A DNA stretch of 64,000 bases from Bradyrhizobium semiaridum. Lineage in GTDB: Bacteria > Pseudomonadota > Alphaproteobacteria > Rhizobiales > Xanthobacteraceae. This document shows positions 43,579-51,056 of this stretch, in pieces (within the stretch, counting starts at the first letter, position 1; each line of letters opens with the position of its first letter). The position numbers and the translations under genes were made by a program. Location: assembly GCF_020329505.1 (NCBI RefSeq), contig NZ_JAGKJJ010000001.1:1-64000 (forward strand), in the 5' to 3' direction. Below the pieces are notes generated by a model. That model did not search any database. It was not told the origin of the DNA and worked only from the letters and a program-made list of their open reading frames with translations.

Positions 43579-44010
43579 TTAGGGCTGCGCGTGCTGGGTG
43601 CTGGGCCGTGAGATCTGGCTGAGTGCCATGCCGGTGCCGTCATTCGCCTGCACCAGGGCGATGTCGCCAAGCGCGATGATGCCGACGAGGCGCTTGTCCC
43701 GGTTGAGCACAGGCAAGCGGCGTACCTGGATCGAGCCCATGTTCTGGGCGATGTCCTCGAGCTCCTGGTCCTCGAAGCAATACTTCACCTCGGCGGTCAT
43801 GACGTCGCCGACCCGCGCGTCCGGGCCGCGGCCCATGCCGACGCCGCGAAGGGCAATGTCGCGATCCGTGATCATCCCGACCAGTCGCTCGTTGTCGGCA
43901 ACCGGCAGCAGACCGACGCCGAGCGCGGCCATCGCTTCTGCGGCATCGCGCAGCGTGTCGTCAGGGGTGCAGAGCTGGACGTCCGGTGTCATCACGTCGC
44001 AAACCTTCAT
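43579..44010 (-). CDS. CBS-pair domain protein
   Basis: A cytosolic protein of 143 residues made of two CBS motifs: MKVCDVMTPDVQLCTPDD...GLLPVADNERLVGMITDRDI and VGDVMTAEVKYC...VRRLPVLNRDKRLVGIIALGDI. Such modules bind adenosine nucleotides and often act as stress or energy sensors. Start 44010 is supported by GGAGAGG. An exact EcfG-like promoter is just upstream (44046-44070), so it should be stress-induced. Confidence 0.9.
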   Translation of the reverse strand: MKVCDVMTPDVQLCTPDDTLRDAAEAMAALGVGLLPVADNERLVGMITDRDIALRGVGMGRGPDARVGDVMTAEVKYCFEDQELEDIAQNMGSIQVRRLPVLNRDKRLVGIIALGDIALVQANDGTGMALSQISRPSTQHAQP

Positions 44011-44045
44011 GATAGCCTCTCCATTGGCTGGTTGCTTCAACCGCC

Positions 44046-44070
44046 AACGGTGACGACGACGGCGCGTTCC
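44046..44070 (-). promoter_or_regulatory. EcfG-like promoter for the CBS-pair gene
   Basis: On the minus strand GGAAC, 16 nt, CGTT: an exact consensus match, ending 35 nt before the start codon at 44010. Confidence 0.8.
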
Positions 44071-44073
44071 TAA

Positions 44074-44826
44074 CTAATCCCGACGCCGTCGTCCCCGGCT
44101 TGAATCCAGCAGGGTGCAGAGTTTCTTCGCGTCAGCCGGCGCGGCGCTCTTCTGATCATTGTCGAAGTAGACATAAACGTCGCACCCCTGTCGCTGCCAG
44201 CCGCGGATGCGCTTCGCCCAGTCGGCAAGCCGGGCAGAACCGTAGTGTCCGCGGTATCGCCCGCCAGGACCATGGCCGCGCAAATAGACGAAATCGGCGG
44301 TGCGCCTCCAGGGCGACGGTGCGTCGTGATGATCGGAAATGCAGAGTGCAATGTTGCGCGCAGCGAGGAGCTTCATGATGCGTGGCTGGTACCAGCTGGG
44401 ATGACGGAATTCGAAGGCGTATCGCCGGCGCCGCTTCAGGAGCTTGAGGAACGATTCGAGCCGGTCGGCGTCCGCCTCGAAATTCGGCGGGAGCTGAAAC
44501 AGGACGGGCCCTGCCTTGTCGCGCAGCAGGGAAAGGCGGTCTTCCAGCAGTTCCAGGCTGTTGACCGAGTTGCTGGACAGCCGCTTCCAGTGCGTGATGA
44601 ACTTCGACGCCTTCCACGCGAAAATGAAATCCTTGGCCGTCGCATCGCGCCAGCCCGCCACCGCCTGTTCGGTCGGCGTGCGGTAGAAGACCCCGTTCAG
44701 TTCAGTCGTGCGGAATTGGCTGGCGTAGTAGTCAAGCTGGCGGTTGAGCGGCAGGCCCTCGGGGAAGAACGGGCCGCGCCAGGACGGATAGTGCCAGCCG
44801 GATGTGCCAATCAGGACGCGCGCCAT
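44074..44826 (-). CDS. DUF72 family protein (TIM-barrel-like)
   Basis: A protein of 250 residues. It opens with VLIGTSGWHYPSWRGPFFPEG and continues with QFRTTELNGVFYRTP, FAWKASKFITHWKRL, VLFQLPPNFEAD, YAFEFRHPSWY and VYVYFDNDQKSAAP, all hallmark blocks of DUF72. The fold is a TIM barrel resembling metal-dependent phosphoesterases; the biochemical role is not established. It lies 21 nt behind the DUF763 gene and is likely co-transcribed. A weak EcfG-like site overlaps its leader (GGAAC, 16 nt, GGTT at 44834-44858). Confidence 0.9.
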   Translation of the reverse strand: MARVLIGTSGWHYPSWRGPFFPEGLPLNRQLDYYASQFRTTELNGVFYRTPTEQAVAGWRDATAKDFIFAWKASKFITHWKRLSSNSVNSLELLEDRLSLLRDKAGPVLFQLPPNFEADADRLESFLKLLKRRRRYAFEFRHPSWYQPRIMKLLAARNIALCISDHHDAPSPWRRTADFVYLRGHGPGGRYRGHYGSARLADWAKRIRGWQRQGCDVYVYFDNDQKSAAPADAKKLCTLLDSSRGRRRRD

Positions 44827-44847
44827 GCTGATGAACCGGGCGATCGA

Positions 44848-46107
44848 TCAGGAGTTCCTGCCGGATTTGGTGATCCCGCTGGGGGCGACAAGGTCGGCTT
44901 CCCAGCCGAACACGGAGCGGCCATCGAGGGCAGGGGACCGGGCGCGCTCGTCGGCCACGAACGCGTCGAACGACGGGCCCCTCGCCGTCCGCTCCAGCCG
45001 GCGCGCCTGATCATCGAGCCGCTTCAGCGCCTGCATCTCCTCGTCGCGGCCGAGCTTGGCCTGCTGCACGGCCGACTTCAGCACCCGGATGGTCTCGTCA
45101 TAGACCTTGATCGGAACCGGGAAGGGATGGCGATCCTTGCCGCCATGGGCGAGCGAGAAGCGCGCCGGGTCGCGGAAGCGATACGGCGTGCCGTGGACGA
45201 CTTCGGCGACCATCGCCAGCGACTCCACGGTGCGGGCGCCGACGCCGGGCGTAAGCAGCAGTTCGGGAAAATCCAGTGGCCCGCGTTCGGCGGCGGCCGC
45301 GAGCGTGCCGTGCAGGCGGCGGATGAACACATCGCTCGAACGCACGTCGTGGTGCGCGGGCATGATCAGGTGCAGCAAATCCGGCTGCGCCGCAGTTTGC
45401 TGCGTCAGGTCGGCAAGTTCATGCGTGACGCCGTCGGGCCCGAGTTCGGCGAGCAGGTCGAGCTGCGCCTTTCGCGCGCCCTCGGCGCGGTGGTCGGTGA
45501 GGTTGATGATCTCGCCCTGTGTCGGACCATCGATCGCGCTGTGCGGCTCGTCGACGAAGCTCCGCAAGCCCTCGGAGTGCCAGTGATAGCGCCGCGCCTG
45601 CCGCTTGTCGCCGTTCATGCCCTGCTGGACCACGGTCCACGTGCCGTCTTCGGTGACGAAGAAGCCGTGAAGGTAGAGTTCGAAACCGTCCTGCACCGCG
45701 GCGCTGTCCACCTTTGCGACCAGCCGGCTGGCGCGGGTGAGGGCCGATCCGTCGAAGCCGGTGCGGTCGCCGAGAGCAGTTAATTCGTCCGGCGTGCGGC
45801 GTGAATGCTTGCCGCGTCCGCCGCAAACATAGATGCCCAGTTCGTCCTGAAGCGGCGCGAGCCCGCGTTTCAGCGCGCCGATCACGCTCGTCGTGATGCC
45901 GGATGAATGCCAATCCATGCCCATCACGGCACCGAACGACTGGAACCAGAACGGATGCGACAGCCGTTGCAGGAACGCGTCGCGGCCGTAGTGGTGGACG
46001 ATGGCCTGCGTGATGACGGCGCCGAGCGTCGTCATGCGCTCCGCCAGCCATGGCGGAACGCGTCCGCCATGGAGCGGGAGATCGGCGCTGCCGCTGCGTC
46101 GGGCCAT
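44848..46107 (-). CDS. DUF763 family protein
   Basis: A protein of 419 residues from ATG 46107, which has GGAAAGG upstream; a longer frame to 46191 lacks support. The blocks SADLPLHGGRVPPWLAERM, FLQRLSHPFWFQSFGAVMG, DWHSSGITTSVIGALK, ELGIYVCGGRGKHSRRTPDE and LLLTPGVGARTVESLA are diagnostic of DUF763. The last block resembles a helix-hairpin-helix DNA-binding element. The family is found in archaea and some bacteria and its function is unknown; a nucleic-acid role is often guessed. It is upstream of the DUF72 gene on the same strand. Confidence 0.88.
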   Translation of the reverse strand: MARRSGSADLPLHGGRVPPWLAERMTTLGAVITQAIVHHYGRDAFLQRLSHPFWFQSFGAVMGMDWHSSGITTSVIGALKRGLAPLQDELGIYVCGGRGKHSRRTPDELTALGDRTGFDGSALTRASRLVAKVDSAAVQDGFELYLHGFFVTEDGTWTVVQQGMNGDKRQARRYHWHSEGLRSFVDEPHSAIDGPTQGEIINLTDHRAEGARKAQLDLLAELGPDGVTHELADLTQQTAAQPDLLHLIMPAHHDVRSSDVFIRRLHGTLAAAAERGPLDFPELLLTPGVGARTVESLAMVAEVVHGTPYRFRDPARFSLAHGGKDRHPFPVPIKVYDETIRVLKSAVQQAKLGRDEEMQALKRLDDQARRLERTARGPSFDAFVADERARSPALDGRSVFGWEADLVAPSGITKSGRNS

Positions 46108-46191
46108 CAGCCTTTCCGGACACTGAATCGACGGGCAGCCTACCAGCAAAGCGCTGACGCGCCCACCGCCCCAGGGGCCTGCCCGGCGCAA

Positions 46192-46728
46192 TTACTTCCG
46201 ATTCTTGTCCATCTCCTGCGCCATCTCGAGATGATGCTGAAGCGCGGGCAGGGTCTTGCCGGCCCAATCCTTCAGCTTCGGATGGTCGCCGCCCTTGGCG
46301 TAGCGCTCGAACAGCGAGACCGCGTCCTTGTGCGCGCTGACCTGCATCGGATCGTACTCGCTGGCGAAGCTGTCTGGTTTGGCGTTGCGCAGACGTTCGA
46401 GCTTCTTCTCGGAGCTGTCATCGAGCCTGGTCGGAAGCGCCGAGCTCATCTCGCCGCTGACCATTTGCTTCAGCTCCGAACTCGTCTTGGTGTGATCGGT
46501 GGTCATCTGCTCGGCGAATTTCTTCTCGGTCGCATTGCCCTTCTGCTGGGCAATCTTCGCCGCCTCGATCTCCAGCATGTCGCTCATCGCGGCTTCCTTG
46601 ATGAAATCCTCCGTCTTCGGCGCGACGCCGAGGACGGAGTTGACGCCGGTCTTCTCACCCACGGATTGGGCCAGCGCGCTGGAGGTCAGTGCGCCGGCGA
46701 CGGCAATAGCCAGAATGACGCGTTTCAT
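46192..46728 (-). CDS. DUF4142 periplasmic ferritin-like-fold protein
   Basis: A protein of 178 residues with a signal peptide (MKRVILAIAVAGALTSSALAQ). The mature part is all-helical: TEDFIKEAAMSDMLEIEAAK, QKGNATEKKFAEQMTTDHTK and the C-terminal LKDWAGKTLPALQHHLEMAQ are typical of DUF4142. Members are periplasmic helical bundles found in stress regulons. It starts 12 nt after the DUF892 gene and is probably co-transcribed from that gene's promoter. Confidence 0.9.
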   Translation of the reverse strand: MKRVILAIAVAGALTSSALAQSVGEKTGVNSVLGVAPKTEDFIKEAAMSDMLEIEAAKIAQQKGNATEKKFAEQMTTDHTKTSSELKQMVSGEMSSALPTRLDDSSEKKLERLRNAKPDSFASEYDPMQVSAHKDAVSLFERYAKGGDHPKLKDWAGKTLPALQHHLEMAQEMDKNRK

Positions 46729-46739
46729 GGCTGGTTTCC

Positions 46740-47228
46740 TTAGGCGGCTTCGGCGTTGATGGCGGTGAGGGCGAGCTTGCTCAGTGCCTCATCCGTCTTC
46801 TTCTCCTCGGCCAGCGTCTGGTCGATGAGCTTGACGGCGTCCTTCATGCTGAGCTTGGCCGCCCAGGCCTTCAGCGTGCCGTATCGGGAAATTTCGTAGT
46901 GTTCGACGGCCTGCGCCGCGGCGAGCAGGCCCGGATCGAGCGCCGGCGTGTCGGCATACTCTTCCATGATCTCCTTGCCCTCGTCGATAATTCCTTCGAT
47001 CGCATCACACTTCTTGCCGCGTGCCGGCTTGCCCATCAGCTCGAAGATCTGCTCGAGCCGTTCGATTTGCGCTTCGGTCTCGTCGTGATGCTTCTCGAAG
47101 GCTGCGCGCAACGCGTCGGACTCGGCGGCCTTGGCCATGCGCGGTAGCGCCTTGTAGATCTGCTTTTCAGCGTAGTAGATGTCCTTGAGGGTATCGAGGA
47201 AGAGGGCGCTGAGGTCTTTCTCCGGCAT
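46740..47228 (-). CDS. DUF892 ferritin-like protein (YciE/YciF type)
   Basis: A protein of 162 residues from ATG 47228, supported by GGAG 7 nt upstream; ATG 47240 is less likely. The blocks DLSALFLDTLKDIYYAEKQI, ALPRMAKAAES, FEKHHDETEAQIERLEQIFE, AQAVEHYEISRYGTLKAWA and TLAEEKKTDEALSKLA are those of the DUF892 four-helix bundle. Glu/His residues in KHHDET, EHYE and EEKK fit a di-metal ferritin-like site. Members respond to osmotic, oxidative and general stress. Confidence 0.92.
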   Translation of the reverse strand: MPEKDLSALFLDTLKDIYYAEKQIYKALPRMAKAAESDALRAAFEKHHDETEAQIERLEQIFELMGKPARGKKCDAIEGIIDEGKEIMEEYADTPALDPGLLAAAQAVEHYEISRYGTLKAWAAKLSMKDAVKLIDQTLAEEKKTDEALSKLALTAINAEAA

Positions 47229-47277
47229 CGTTCGCTCCATTCATTTCGCGAGTTGGGCAGGTTGGTTCAACTGTTCC

Positions 47278-47302
47278 AACCTGCACCCGTGAGCCAAGTT
47301 CC
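47278..47302 (-). promoter_or_regulatory. EcfG-like promoter for the DUF892-DUF4142 pair
   Basis: On the minus strand GGAAC, 16 nt, GGTT, one base off the consensus CGTT. It lies 50 nt upstream of the start at 47228. Confidence 0.55.
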
Positions 47303-47432
47303 TATCTTTGATGCTTGTCACGATGGCTCCGGCCGGCGGTCCGGACACGCCGTGGCTGCGGCCGCGCGGTATGTTCACTTTGTAACTGTTGCGCTTCGAC
47401 GGCATTGCGAAATCTTGACGCAAGCTCGTTGC

Positions 47433-47458
47433 GGAACGAAAGCGTCGGCGATTCCGTT
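47433..47458 (+). promoter_or_regulatory. EcfG-like promoter for csbD
   Basis: GGAAC, 17 nt, CGTT: an exact consensus match ending 27 nt upstream of the CsbD start. Confidence 0.78.
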
Positions 47459-47485
47459 GATCGGCATCATCAACGGAGGATTGCC

Positions 47486-47689
47486 ATGGATTGGAATCGC
47501 GTCGAAGGCAACTGGAAGCAGGTCAAGGGCAAGGTCAAGGAGCAGTGGGGTAAGCTCACCGACGACGACCTCGATGTGATCGCCGGCAAGCAGGACCAGC
47601 TCGAAGGCCGGCTGCAGCAGCGCTACGGTTATGCCAAGGACCAGGCCGCCAAGGAGGTCAATGACTGGTACGGTCGCCAGAAGTGGTGA
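47486..47689 (+). CDS. CsbD family stress protein
   Basis: A 67-residue hydrophilic protein. MDWNRVEGNWKQVKGKVKEQ and WGKLTDDDLDVIAGKQDQLE are the defining CsbD-like segments. GGAGGA is located 5 nt before the ATG. Members are strongly induced by general stress; their molecular role is unknown. The exact EcfG-like promoter just upstream supports this. Confidence 0.95.
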   Translation: MDWNRVEGNWKQVKGKVKEQWGKLTDDDLDVIAGKQDQLEGRLQQRYGYAKDQAAKEVNDWYGRQKW

Positions 47690-47785
47690 CCCGGTCGGTG
47701 GGTCTACACCTGCAACCCCCTTTCGCGGGGCGGCCATCACGCGGCCGCTCCGCCTTGAAGGCGGCGCGCGGGCCGCTCTGAGACC

Positions 47786-48394
47786 ATGGGACAACTCCTC
47801 AGTGCACCCGGTCCCCAGGCGGTGCACCTCTGCATCGATATGCAACGTCTGTTTGCGCCGGGTTCGCCATGGGCAACGCCATGGATGCCGCGCGTCCTGC
47901 CGCGCATCGTCGAGCTGACACGGCGCGCACCTGAGCGGACCGTTTTCACACGCTTTGTGCCGCCACGTTCCAAGCTGGACGCACGGGGCACCTGGCGGCT
48001 CTATTACGAAAAATGGGAGTGCGTCACCCGGGACCGGATAGATCCTGCGCTGCTCGAACTGGTGCCCGAGCTCGCCGTGCACGCGCCGCCGGCGGCCGTC
48101 ATCGACCGGGTGACCTACAACGCCTTCGGCAACGGCCGCCTGCAAGCTCATCTGACCGCGCACAAGGTCGATACGGTGATCGTCTCGGGCGGGGAGACCG
48201 ACGTATGTGTGCTGGCCACTGTGCTGGGGGCGATCGACATCGGCTACCGGATCATCATCGCCGAGGACGCGCTCTGCAGCTCGTCGGATCAAAGCCATGA
48301 CGCTTTGCTCCAGCTTTACGGCGAGCGCTTCAGCATCCAGATCGAGGTGGCGTCGACCGCCGACATCCTGCGCATCTGGAGCGTTGACGACTGA
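47786..48394 (+). CDS. Cysteine hydrolase of the isochorismatase fold
   Basis: A cytosolic enzyme of 202 residues. The catalytic triad of the family appears as the Asp in AVHLCIDMQRLF, the Lys in the YYEKWECV region, and the Cys in VIVSGGETDVCVLATVLGAI. The blocks VIDRVTYNAFGNGRLQAHL and IIAEDALCSSSDQSHDALL complete the pattern. Substrates of such enzymes include nicotinamide, N-carbamoyl compounds and isochorismate; none can be chosen here. GC-rich inverted repeats lie between csbD and this gene (47727-47765). Confidence 0.88.
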   Translation: MGQLLSAPGPQAVHLCIDMQRLFAPGSPWATPWMPRVLPRIVELTRRAPERTVFTRFVPPRSKLDARGTWRLYYEKWECVTRDRIDPALLELVPELAVHAPPAAVIDRVTYNAFGNGRLQAHLTAHKVDTVIVSGGETDVCVLATVLGAIDIGYRIIIAEDALCSSSDQSHDALLQLYGERFSIQIEVASTADILRIWSVDD

Positions 48395-48435
48395 ACTTCT
48401 AGAAGACCCATTCGGCCCGGCGGTGCGGAACTGGC

Positions 48436-48485
48436 TCGCCTAGCCACGCTCGATGCCATTTTAGCATCATATGATGACTAGGCGA
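48436..48485. other. Nested inverted repeat with a 12-bp palindrome
   Basis: Outer arms TCGCCTAG (48436-48443) and CTAGGCGA (48478-48485) enclose the perfect palindrome CATCATATGATG (48465-48476). It lies 42 nt after the hydrolase stop. No U-tract follows. It could be a dimeric-regulator operator or a transcript end. A second hairpin (GGCATCGA/TCGATGCC) is at 48514-48536. Confidence 0.55.
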
Positions 48486-48639
48486 CCTCGGCTTTTCACA
48501 GCAATGTTCCGGGGGCATCGACTTTGGATCGATGCCGCCCTGCCGGCCGGGAGGCGCTCTGGACGCTGAATTCTGTCCCGAGACGTCGCTCGATGCAGGC
48601 GCGCCGCGTTAGCGGTGCCGAATGCAGATGGAATGCGGT

Positions 48640-48996
48640 ATGTCAGGCCTGAGTTTTGTCAGATGGACTGTCGCCGGGCTCTTCGCAGCAGTGGCGTTTT
48701 GGGCGGCCCCGACGGCCGAAGTGCTGGCCTACCAGTCTTTCTCAGCAAGCGCTTTTCATGAAGGTGCCTCTGTCCGACCGGTCGGAACCCGGATGGCAGA
48801 GCGCATGGGCAGCACCACGAGCGACGGCCCTCATTCGCCCTATAGCGATGCGAGGAAGAGGAGAGGGCCGAAAAAAACTCAGGCCCCGCCGCCCTCGAAC
48901 AATCGCTGGATTTGCGAGCAGAACTGCCCCTTCCCAAGCGGTTCGTCGAAACAGGAGGCATGCATCCAGAAGTGTCTAAGCAAAATCAGGAGATAG
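48640..48996 (+). CDS. Small secreted protein with a Cys-rich tail, unknown function
   Basis: From ATG 48640 (GGAA 6 nt upstream; ATG 48622 and 48628 are in frame) the protein has 118 residues. A signal peptide covers about 1-30 (VRWTVAGLFAAVAFWAAPTA). The middle is Ser/Gly/Lys/Pro-rich and probably disordered (DARKRRGPKKTQAPPP). The end holds four cysteines in the pattern C-x3-C-x12-C-x3-C (WICEQNCPF ... ACIQKCLSKIRR), able to form a disulfide hairpin. No family is recognised. It precedes the RiPP precursor gene by 144 nt on the same strand and may belong to that locus. Confidence 0.5.
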   Translation: MSGLSFVRWTVAGLFAAVAFWAAPTAEVLAYQSFSASAFHEGASVRPVGTRMAERMGSTTSDGPHSPYSDARKRRGPKKTQAPPPSNNRWICEQNCPFPSGSSKQEACIQKCLSKIRR

Positions 48997-49140
48997 CGAC
49001 AAGACCGCTCCAGCTCCGATTGCCCGGACGACTAAGTGCGCGGACGACCAAGACCTGCACCGGCGCAGGCATTTGCGCTGATGGCCGCTACGAAGCCTGA
49101 ATCGATATATCTGAATCCATTGAGCCCAGGGTGAAAGATA

Positions 49141-49704
49141 ATGAACGACAGCGATAGGAAGCAACAGGCAAATGCGCTTCAGCGCGAACTTAGCCAAACC
49201 GGCTTGTCGAGACGAGCTTTCCTGGACCGGCTGGCGGTTCTCGGCGTGAGCTTCGGTGCGGCTTCGGTGCTGGGTCTCAGGAATGCCGACGCGCACAACG
49301 TGATGGATCAGTCGGTGAGCGTTCAATCGACCGACCCCGCGTTGAGCAAGATCATAGAAGAAGGTCAGCCGGACCAGGAAGCATATCAAGACGTTGCGCA
49401 GTATGGCGGTACACCCGGACAGCCAGGCACCGGTTGGGGCGGCGGATCCAGCGGCGGTGGCTATACCGGCAACGACTATGGCCGCGGTGGCGGGTATAGC
49501 CGAGGCTACAGCCGCGCAGCCTATGAGCGGTACGCTCGCTACACGCGCTACGACCGGGCCTACACGCGTTATGACCGGACCTACGCACGCTACGCGCGCT
49601 CCTACAGCCGTTACGGGGGTGGAGGAGGTGGCGGCTACGGTGGTGGTAGCGGCGGCTGGGGAGGCGGCGGTGGCGGCGGCTACGGTGGCAGCGGCACGCG
49701 GTGA
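49141..49704 (+). CDS. Probable RiPP precursor: Tat signal plus Tyr-x-Arg repeats in a Gly-rich tail
   Basis: A protein of 187 residues in three parts. Residues about 1-52 form a leader that contains a twin-arginine signal (SRRAFLDRLAVLGVSFGAAS). Residues about 53-90 are an acidic, polar linker (SKIIEEGQPDQEAYQDVAQY). The tail is Gly-rich and includes, at about 113-157, twelve Tyr-x-Arg triplets in close succession (YGR, YSR, YSR, YER, YAR, YTR, YDR, YTR, YDR, YAR, YAR, YSR). The stop is 90 nt before a radical SAM/SPASM gene. Repeated aromatic-x-polar triplets beside such a maturase are typical of cyclophane (triceptide/Gly-rich GrrA-like) RiPPs. The modification is inferred. If unmodified, the protein could be a Gly/Tyr-rich surface protein. 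Confidence 0.75.
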   Translation: MNDSDRKQQANALQRELSQTGLSRRAFLDRLAVLGVSFGAASVLGLRNADAHNVMDQSVSVQSTDPALSKIIEEGQPDQEAYQDVAQYGGTPGQPGTGWGGGSSGGGYTGNDYGRGGGYSRGYSRAAYERYARYTRYDRAYTRYDRTYARYARSYSRYGGGGGGGYGGGSGGWGGGGGGGYGGSGTR

Positions 49705-49794
49705 GCGTCGACCAATAGGTCGAGCTGACGATAGCTTCGGTCGCGCCGGCGAAGCGCGGCCGGACTGGGCAGGCCCGGTAGCAGGCGAGCAGTC

Positions 49795-51000
49795 ATGGCG
49801 AACGTCGATACGCTCGAGGCGATGGAGCGAACGCAAGGCCGGTTCGAGACGGAGCCGAACCAGAAGCCTCCCATTGGGTTCGTGCTGGTGAAGCTTGCAT
49901 CTCGCTGCAATATCAACTGCACATATTGCTACTGGTTTCGCGACGCGGATGTCTACAACCGGCCCTCTCTGCTGACCCTCGAGGCCGAGGACGCATTCTG
50001 CCGTCGGCTGGAGCAACACATCGGTGAGTTTGGTCTCAATCGCTTCCTGCTGATCTTTCACGGTGGTGAGCCTCTCCTGTTCCCGAAGCGTCGTTTCGTG
50101 GCTTTGCAGGAGAAATTGCTCGGCATAGAAGAACGAACAGGTTGCCGGATCGACCGTGCAGTCTGCACCAACGCAATTCTCGTCGATCAGGAATGGGCGC
50201 GTCTCCTGAAGCGCTATGACGTTGGCGTTAGCGTCAGCATCGATGGGCCGCCCGAGATCCACGACAGGCATCGGGTCGACTTCAAGGGCAACGGCACGAT
50301 CGCCGATACGTTGCGGGGACTCGAAAACCTCCGGGAGGAGGGCATTGAACCGGGACTTATCTCTGTCTGCAATCCCGCGACCGATCCCGAGCAGGTCCTG
50401 GCCTATGCGGTGGAGAAACTTGGTATCGGTCGGTTCGACATCCTGCCGCCGGACGCCACGCACGCGGACAATCCGCCTCCGATTGCCGATTATTTCATTA
50501 GACTCTTCGATGTTTGGTACGACCGATACGCGTCGAAAGGCGTTCGCATCCGGACATTGGATGCGATGATCCACGGTCTCGTTGGAAACTTCTCGGTGTC
50601 CGACACCATCGGTCTCGGTCCGACCGACACTGTCACGCTGATGCCCGACGGCGCTTTGGAGCCCTTGGATGTCCTGCGAATTGCAGGACATGGCAGTACC
50701 AAGACCAACATGTCGGTTTTCAAGAACGCGATACAGGACGTACAAGACGACCCGCGCTGGAGCGAGGCGTTCCAGGCCAGCCTCCATCTATGTGAAACGT
50801 GCAAATCGTGCGAGTTTCTCGACTCATGCGGTGGCGGGCACGTCGCGCATCGCTGGTCGAACGAACGCAGATTCGATAATCCAAGCGTTTATTGCGACAG
50901 TTGGAAGCGCATTTTCGAGCATGTGTGGAGGCGGATCTCGCCGACGTTGACGATCGAATACGGCGGACCGCGAATGTCCACAGCGCCCGCGCGCGAATAG
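49795..51000 (+). CDS. Radical SAM/SPASM peptide maturase (cyclophane-forming GrrM/FxsB-like)
   Basis: A cytosolic enzyme of 401 residues. The radical SAM cluster motif is CNINCTYCYWF (about 39-45), followed by LLIFHGGEPLL. The SPASM region near the C-terminus is LCETCKSCEFLDSCGGGHVA, then NPSVYCDSW; the CGGGHVAHRW...NPSVYC form is characteristic of FxsB/GrrM-type maturases that link an aromatic side chain to a nearby beta-carbon. It should act on the protein encoded just upstream. No transporter, protease or PqqD-like recognition domain is encoded nearby, which fits a precursor that carries its own export signal. Substrate and bond type are inferred from family and context. Confidence 0.88.
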   Translation: MANVDTLEAMERTQGRFETEPNQKPPIGFVLVKLASRCNINCTYCYWFRDADVYNRPSLLTLEAEDAFCRRLEQHIGEFGLNRFLLIFHGGEPLLFPKRRFVALQEKLLGIEERTGCRIDRAVCTNAILVDQEWARLLKRYDVGVSVSIDGPPEIHDRHRVDFKGNGTIADTLRGLENLREEGIEPGLISVCNPATDPEQVLAYAVEKLGIGRFDILPPDATHADNPPPIADYFIRLFDVWYDRYASKGVRIRTLDAMIHGLVGNFSVSDTIGLGPTDTVTLMPDGALEPLDVLRIAGHGSTKTNMSVFKNAIQDVQDDPRWSEAFQASLHLCETCKSCEFLDSCGGGHVAHRWSNERRFDNPSVYCDSWKRIFEHVWRRISPTLTIEYGGPRMSTAPARE

Positions 51001-51026
51001 CGGCGGCCTCGACGGCAAACCGGTCT

Positions 51027-51047
51027 CATCCGCAGGCCGGATGTTTC
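51027..51047 (+). terminator. Probable terminator of the radical SAM gene
   Basis: A 6-bp stem (CATCCG/CGGATG, 5-nt loop) followed by TTTCT, 27 nt after the stop and before the convergent regulator gene. Confidence 0.45.
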
Positions 51048-51056
51048 TCCGGTATT

